Shown one piece after another: positions 59,720 to 64,000 of a stretch of DNA of 64,000 nt. The notes beneath the pieces were generated by a model. The model was not told the DNA's origin. It did not search any database and saw only the letters and a list, made by a program, of their open reading frames with translations. The position numbers were made by a program, and so were the translations under genes. Every line of letters begins with the position of its first letter. The stretch's first letter is position 1. The DNA is from VXNE01 sp963668365 (GTDB taxonomy: Bacteria; Pseudomonadota; Gammaproteobacteria; Pseudomonadales; Azotimanducaceae), in NCBI GenBank assembly GCA_963668365.1, contig OY764266.1:2170001-2234000 (forward strand). Direction: 5' to 3'.

Positions 59720-60613
59720 GTGTACCTTTGCTATCTGGACGAGTCCGGCACAACGGGCACCGTCGGCGGTGACACCACCCACTTCGTCCTCGCCGGCATC
59801 TCCATCCCGATCTGGCATTGGCGGGATGCCGACCGGGAGGTGTCGCAAGTGCTCGCCAGGTACGGCTTGGCCGACGCGGAACTCCACACGGCCTGGATGC
59901 TGAGGAAGTACCTCGAACAGTCGAGGATTCCCGACTTCGAGCAGCTTGGCCCGGCCGAACGGCGCCGCGAGGTCAACCGCCGCAGGAACAGCGAGCTGAC
60001 GCGCCTTGGCGGTTCGACCAACAACGCTCGCCGCCGCCGCGCCCGGAAGCTCCACCGCAACACCGACCCCTACGTGCACCTCACTTGGGAAGAGCGCCGC
60101 CAGGCGGTGCTCGACGTTGCCGAGACGGTGTCGAACTGGGGATTTGCCCGCCTGTTCGCCGAGTGCGTCGACAAGGCACACTTCGATCCGGTGCGGTCTC
60201 AGAGGTCAATCGACGAACAGGTCGTCTCGCGCTTCGAGAGATACCTTCAGAACGTCCGTCCCCCCGCATCCAGTCACCAGCGCAACCACGGGCTGCTTGT
60301 CCACGACAACAACGAGACCGTGGCCCGGAAGCACACCCGCATGATGCGTTCCTTCCACGCCGCCGGGACAATTTGGACCAGCGTCGACTGCATCATCGAG
60401 ACACCGATGTTCGTCGATAGCGAATTGACCCGCATGATCCAGATTGCCGATCTGTGTGCCTACGCCCTGCGCCGCTACCTGGAGAACGACGAGACTTGGC
60501 TGTTCCACCCGATCTTCGGCCGCGCCGACCGGATCGGCGACGTCGCCGTGGGAGTCCGCCATTTCAGCCCGCCCGGCTGCGACTGCGTCATATGTGAGGC
60601 ACACGAGCCCTGA
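59720..60613 (+). CDS. DUF3800-domain protein
   Basis: DUF3800 proteins have a predicted RNase H-like fold and are found in mobile and defence-related loci. The signature MYLCYLDESGTTG at the very start is clear, with HFVLAGISIPIWHWRDADRE after it. Later acidic positions (ECVDKAHFD, LLVHDNNE, MIQIADLCAYALRRYLEN) match the family's catalytic pattern. The GTG at 59720 gives a 297-residue protein. The Cys pair at the C-terminus (GCDCVICEAHE) is unusual. The gene follows an unknown gene in the remnant of an integrative island. Confidence 0.78.
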   Translation: MYLCYLDESGTTGTVGGDTTHFVLAGISIPIWHWRDADREVSQVLARYGLADAELHTAWMLRKYLEQSRIPDFEQLGPAERRREVNRRRNSELTRLGGSTNNARRRRARKLHRNTDPYVHLTWEERRQAVLDVAETVSNWGFARLFAECVDKAHFDPVRSQRSIDEQVVSRFERYLQNVRPPASSHQRNHGLLVHDNNETVARKHTRMMRSFHAAGTIWTSVDCIIETPMFVDSELTRMIQIADLCAYALRRYLENDETWLFHPIFGRADRIGDVAVGVRHFSPPGCDCVICEAHEP

Positions 60614-61363
60614 TTTCGGAGTCGTTCCCGCGAACCTCGCTCCGCCCACTTGGCCCGTTTGCCGGTGTGCCGATTTTTGATCCGGAGACACGGCTCTGTC
60701 GAAACGTGTCTCTTGAGGAGGGCACCCCCCCTCCGGGGGCCAGGCTGTCGTGCTCCGCACCGAGCCTCCTTCGGAGTCTCGGCCCTTCGGGCTTCCATCC
60801 CTGTCGCGGAGGCCGTTGAGCGATGCCAAAGACGCTCTTCAGGTCCGACTGTTCCGCTACCGCCCCGCAACCCATTGTTGACCCGAACGAATCCGCGGGT
60901 TAGTGCCCGCGACGTTCCAAGAAGCCCCGGCCAGAGCCGCTAAACCTCGTTACGCAATACGTAACGAAACCGGTAACTGAAATGGAAAAGGCTTAAAAAA
61001 TTCATTATTATCAATGAGTTGATGAAGACTTAACGCCGTGGTGGTGCAAGCGTACGTCGTGAACCAGACCCGTACCGCCATAGCGTTCTGCGAGTCGGAG
61101 TATCCCGACGTCTATCCGGAACTCTTCGGTACGGCGTGCACCAAGCGGGTCGTCGCGCAGGAATCGCCGGCCGTCGAGATTGTTTCGGGCGGGAGTTGGG
61201 GTGCGGTGCCCCGGCGCATCAGAAACGACTGCGCCATCGGAGCCGGGCGGTTGCACGATCTCCATCGGTCGCGCCTCGGCGCGATCCCGGCGTCCAGGCC
61301 TTGCTCGCTGCCTGAAGTGTAGCCCAACTGCTAACATCAACTCCGCTCACGGAATCTGGCGAC
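60614..61363. other. Non-coding region with palindrome CGTTACG-CAATA-CGTAACG
   Basis: No gene can be supported in these 750 bases, although short frames exist on both strands. At 60948-60966 there is a perfect palindrome, CGTTACG-caata-CGTAACG, followed by an AT-rich stretch up to 61035 (TTAAAAAATTCATTATTATC). It looks like an operator with a promoter, or an abandoned regulatory region. Confidence 0.4.
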
Positions 61364-63114
61364 ATGCACTACCGCGTTGAGGAAATCGAAAGCCGGCTGC
61401 GGTCGGGCGAGGACAGCGGCTGGGAATTCAAGCAGGTCGAGTTCGCCGGGGATCGTCCGAAACGACCGACCCGCAGAGACTGGGCCGACGAAATCGCTGC
61501 CTTCGCCAACGCTGCGGGGGGCGTGGTGCTCGCTGGCGTTTCCGACGACGGGCGCGTCATCGGCATGTCGCGCGCACAGATCGCGAATCTGGATTCCGTT
61601 CTGGTGGAGGTGAGTACCATACGATCAAGCCGCCCGTTCGCATCCGCACGCATCACGCGGAACTGTACGACGGCAAGCTGGTGTTGCTGGCCGAGGTGCC
61701 GGAGAGCGATTCGGTGCATGAAAGCCCGGGCGGGAGCTGCACGCGCGTGGGTGCCTCGAAGCGGCTTATGGGCGGCGATGAGCGTCTACGTTTGGCGCAA
61801 CGGCGGTCGCAAGCCCGCTTTCCTTGGTTCGACAAGCAACCGGTGCCGGAGACCGGTTTCAGGACGTTGGCCGAGGCGCTCTGGAAACCGTTGCTGAGCG
61901 CCGAGGGCGCGGCCGAACCCGAGTCGGCGCTCGGGAAACTCGCGCTTCTCGAAGACGACGAGGCCGGTGTTCTCCGCGCCACGGTCGCTGGCGTGTTGTT
62001 GTGCACGCCGAATCCGGAACAATGGCTTCCCAATGCGTGCATCACGGCGACTAGGTACCGGGGCGGTGACCGTGGCTCGGGCCAGGTCGATGCCCAGGAG
62101 ATCACCGGCCCGCTCAACGAACAGATCGCCCGCGCCATGGCCTTCGCCGCCAGAAACATGCAGGTCGCGGCGCGGAAGGACCCGGCCCGTTCGAATCTGC
62201 CTCAGTACAGCGAAAAGGCCCTGTTCGAGGCATTGGTCAACGCGGCGGTCCATCGCGACTATTCCATGAGGGGGAGCAAGATTCGCTTGTCCATGTTCGA
62301 CGATCACCTGGAGATTCAGTCGCCCGGTTCCTTGCCGAACAACTTGTCGGTGGAGAGCATGGCCTCACGGCAGTCGACGCGCAACGAGGCCCTGACCTCC
62401 GTATTGGCGCGGATGCCTGTCGGCGGGACCCGTGGCGGCGGAGACAGGCGTTACTTCATGGAGCGCCGCGGCGATGGTGTCCCCATTATCCGGCGCGAGA
62501 CATGGGAGCTGTGCGGGAAGTATCCCGAGTACCGGGTGGTCGACGATTCGGAGGTCCTTCTCGTCATTCCTGCGGCGATGCAGGAACAAAGTCCCGCCCG
62601 CGCGGTCATCTCGGTACGGTCGGGGGGTCAGCCCTTGACGGACGCCGATATCCTTCTCCTGTTTCCGAACAAGACCTGGAAACGTGCAACCACGGACGAG
62701 CAGGGCGAGGCGGCGGTCGATCTGCACACGACCCAGTTGCCGATGCCCGTGTTCGCGGCCGCACCGGGATATGCCGCGCACCTGGAGCGGGATTGGACAC
62801 CCGTCGAACGAGCGCTTGCGATTGGTCTGGATGCCTTGCCGGAAGGCGGGAGTGTCATTTTTCCGGAGGCGACCGGTCACCTTCCAAGATTTAAGGGCAG
62901 GCTGAATCCCATCCGCGACACCCATGACCGGACCTATCTTTACGCGTCCAATATCGCGATCGACGACGGCAAACAACAGCCGGTCCAATTCATCCCGGGC
63001 GAGGAACTCCAATTGACCGATGCCGAAGGGACCGAACCGCGCGTGCGGATCGTCGACGTCGTCGGCCGGTCGGCGATTGTCGAGTATGCCGATGTCCGGC
63101 GAGTGCGTCGATGA
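61364..63114 (+). CDS. AlbA_2 (Schlafen-like)/HATPase_c_4 protein with a single-base frameshift
   Basis: RecG-like ATP-binding protein family with an N-terminal AlbA_2 domain. From ATG 61364: SGWEFKQVEFAGD and DEIAAFANAAGGVVLAGVSD are the AlbA_2 signature. At about 61615 the frame breaks; inserting one G after GTGAGTACC restores V-S-T-D-T-I-K-P-P. The second frame holds SEKALFEALVNAAVHRDYS (HATPase motif), HLEIQSPGSLPNNLS and NEALTSVLARM. A C-terminal beta-rich region (SVRSGGQPLTDADILLLFPN, ERALAIGLDALPEGGSV) is an added module. Whether it is a pseudogene or a sequence error cannot be told. Confidence 0.78.
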
Positions 63115-63218
63115 CCATGCATTCGTTCCAGAACGACAACGGATAGGGCGCACCCACAGCACGGGCAGGAAGATGTGGCGTTTGGCCAACAGTACCTGCG
63201 GATCTCATCCGGAACGCA

Positions 63219-63252
63219 TTGACACGATTTTCGTGTAACACTATTGTCGTGT
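63219..63252 (+). promoter_or_regulatory. Promoter with twin operators of the RHH/PIN module
   Basis: TTGACA (63219-63224) and TATTGT (63242-63247) are separated by 17 bases. ACACGA-ttt-TCGTGT (63222-63236) overlaps the -35 and a second similar site, ACACTATTGTCGTGT (63238-63252), overlaps the -10. This fits autorepression by the antitoxin. Confidence 0.65.
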
Positions 63253-63276
63253 ATTTGGAGCGGAGGTTCTCATCCA

Positions 63277-63519
63277 TTGAAGAACGTGACGATTACGCTA
63301 CGCGAGGACACCGCTCGGTGGCTTCGCGTGAAGGCGGCCGAACACGACCGCAGCGTTTCCCGCTGGATCGCCGAGTTGCTGGAACGGATGCGACATCAGG
63401 AAGACGAGTACGAAATCGGCATGCGCCGGTCATTGGCCGTCAAGCCCCGCAGGATCGAGTGGACTGAAGGTCGCAAGCCGACACGGCAAGCGTTGTATGA
63501 CCGGCCCGGTCTTCGTTGA
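63277..63519 (+). CDS. Ribbon-helix-helix antitoxin
   Basis: An 80-residue CopG/FitA-like protein. KNVTITLREDTARWLRVKAA and RSVSRWIAELLERMR form the ribbon-helix-helix domain; the tail (RRSLAVKPRRIEWTEGRKPT) would bind the toxin. TTG at 63277 with GGAGG about 14 bases before it is chosen. It ends 23 bases inside the PIN gene, so translation is coupled. Confidence 0.82.
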   Translation: MKNVTITLREDTARWLRVKAAEHDRSVSRWIAELLERMRHQEDEYEIGMRRSLAVKPRRIEWTEGRKPTRQALYDRPGLR

Positions 63520-63955
63520 CACGAATGTCCTGGTGTACCGGCACGACAGCTCGGAGGCCGCCAAGCAATCCCGGGCCGATGGTTGGCACACATTCCTCTG
63601 GCGCCGGCGCTTGGGCCGTTTGAGCTTTCAGGTTCTGCAGGAACTCTACGCGACGTTGACGCGGGGCCGCGGGCCTGGCCTTGACCGGGCCGCCGTGCGC
63701 GATATCGTGGCGAACTACTTGCAATGGCAACCGATCCGGATCGATGCCGGCATGCTGCGGAGAGCCTGGCTGCTTGAGGAGCGCTACGGTCTTTCGTTTT
63801 GGGATGCTCTCATCGTCGCTGCCGCGCAGGTGGCTGAATGTCCGATTCTGCTGACCGAGGACCTGCAACACGGGCAAGACCTCGACGGTGTTCGGGTGGT
63901 CGATCCTTTCGCATCGCCGGAGCAGAGCCCGCAAGAGTGCCTGGAAACGCCATGA
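63497..63955 (+). CDS. PIN-domain toxin (VapC family)
   Basis: A 152-residue PIN ribonuclease: PVFVDTNVLVYRHDSSEAAK (first Asp), LSFQVLQELYATLTRG (Glu), LSFWDALIVAAAQVAECPIL (Asp pair) and LLTEDLQHGQDLDGV (last acidic residue). All catalytic acids are present, so it is probably active. The ATG overlaps the antitoxin gene. Standard toxin of a VapBC-type module; the RNA target is unknown. Confidence 0.9.
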   Translation: MTGPVFVDTNVLVYRHDSSEAAKQSRADGWHTFLWRRRLGRLSFQVLQELYATLTRGRGPGLDRAAVRDIVANYLQWQPIRIDAGMLRRAWLLEERYGLSFWDALIVAAAQVAECPILLTEDLQHGQDLDGVRVVDPFASPEQSPQECLETP

Positions 63956-64000
63956 CTCGCGGTGCGAATCCGACTGCGGGATGATGTCGTGACGCCCGGT

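Noticed and set aside
61011..61340. Overlapping frames of about 100 codons on both strands
   Set aside because: Neither resembles a known family, has a convincing ribosome site or a consistent composition.
1..64000. CRISPR arrays, tRNA and rRNA genes
   Set aside because: No regularly spaced repeats, tRNA T-loop/acceptor pattern or rRNA sequence was recognised by eye; a tRNA search program would be needed to exclude tRNAs fully.

Overview
The window is GC-rich and most consistent with a proteobacterium, probably a gammaproteobacterium. Supporting genes are a complete cbb3 oxidase operon (ccoNOQP), the Sdh assembly factor SdhE, lipB and a type II secretion system (T2SS). Genus cannot be told from this sequence. 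The gene complement suggests an aerobic or microaerobic heterotroph that secretes proteins. It carries many small repeats, orphan Uma2 and Rpn-type nuclease genes and toxin-antitoxin (TA) modules, so the genome looks heavily remodelled.

Layout. 1-7.6 kb: T2SS genes gspF (cut by the window edge), G, H, I, J, K, L and M, with a Uma2 gene lodged between gspH and gspI and a palindromic MITE-like element between gspG and gspH. 7.7-9.1 kb: a MATE exporter. 9.2-14.2 kb: an accessory island with an orphaned integrase leader, a truncated coiled-coil gene plus a membrane coiled-coil gene, a VapBC-type module whose toxin carries a DUF3775-like tail, an Rpn-type nuclease and an ImmA/IrrE remnant. 14.3-21.9 kb: a GT-C/TPR membrane protein, a secreted protein ending at a strong terminator, then gspC and gspD, separated from the other gsp genes. 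22-25.2 kb: a broken sugar transferase and a GT22 mannosyltransferase with a duplicated tail fragment. 25.9-32.5 kb: a hendecad coiled-coil protein, a phosphopantetheinyl transferase, an Xre regulator, Uma2, an acyl-CoA synthetase, a sulfotransferase and a glycosyltransferase. 32.6-35.4 kb: two broken Rpn paralogues around a broken TonB receptor.

35.4-54.2 kb is mostly core: a FAN1-like nuclease overlapping a nuclease-helicase, pyruvate kinase, an arsenate reductase, an NDH-2 with a cyclic-nucleotide-binding tail, sdhE, a catabolic set (cupin, HpcH/HpaI aldolase, hydrolase), lipB, an alpha/beta hydrolase, ccoNOQP and a Yip1-type protein. 54.4-64 kb is again accessory: a collapsed PQQ-dehydrogenase gene, a P4-type integrase split by a Mu-like phage fragment, an unknown gene beside a DUF3800 gene, a frameshifted AlbA_2/ATPase gene and an RHH/PIN TA pair.

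The most striking observation is at 41568-41918. A full-length ArsC reading frame has an in-frame TGA exactly where the catalytic cysteine belongs, followed by a hairpin of bacterial SECIS geometry, so it is probably a selenocysteine arsenate reductase. Its stop codon lies in the terminal CTAG of a palindromic element. A related element between gspG and gspH likewise holds the stop of one gene and the ribosome binding site and start of the next. A second theme is gene breakage by small repeats: a REP-like element inside a sugar transferase and an Rpn gene, and an octanucleotide tract whose copy number sets the reading frame of an aldolase.
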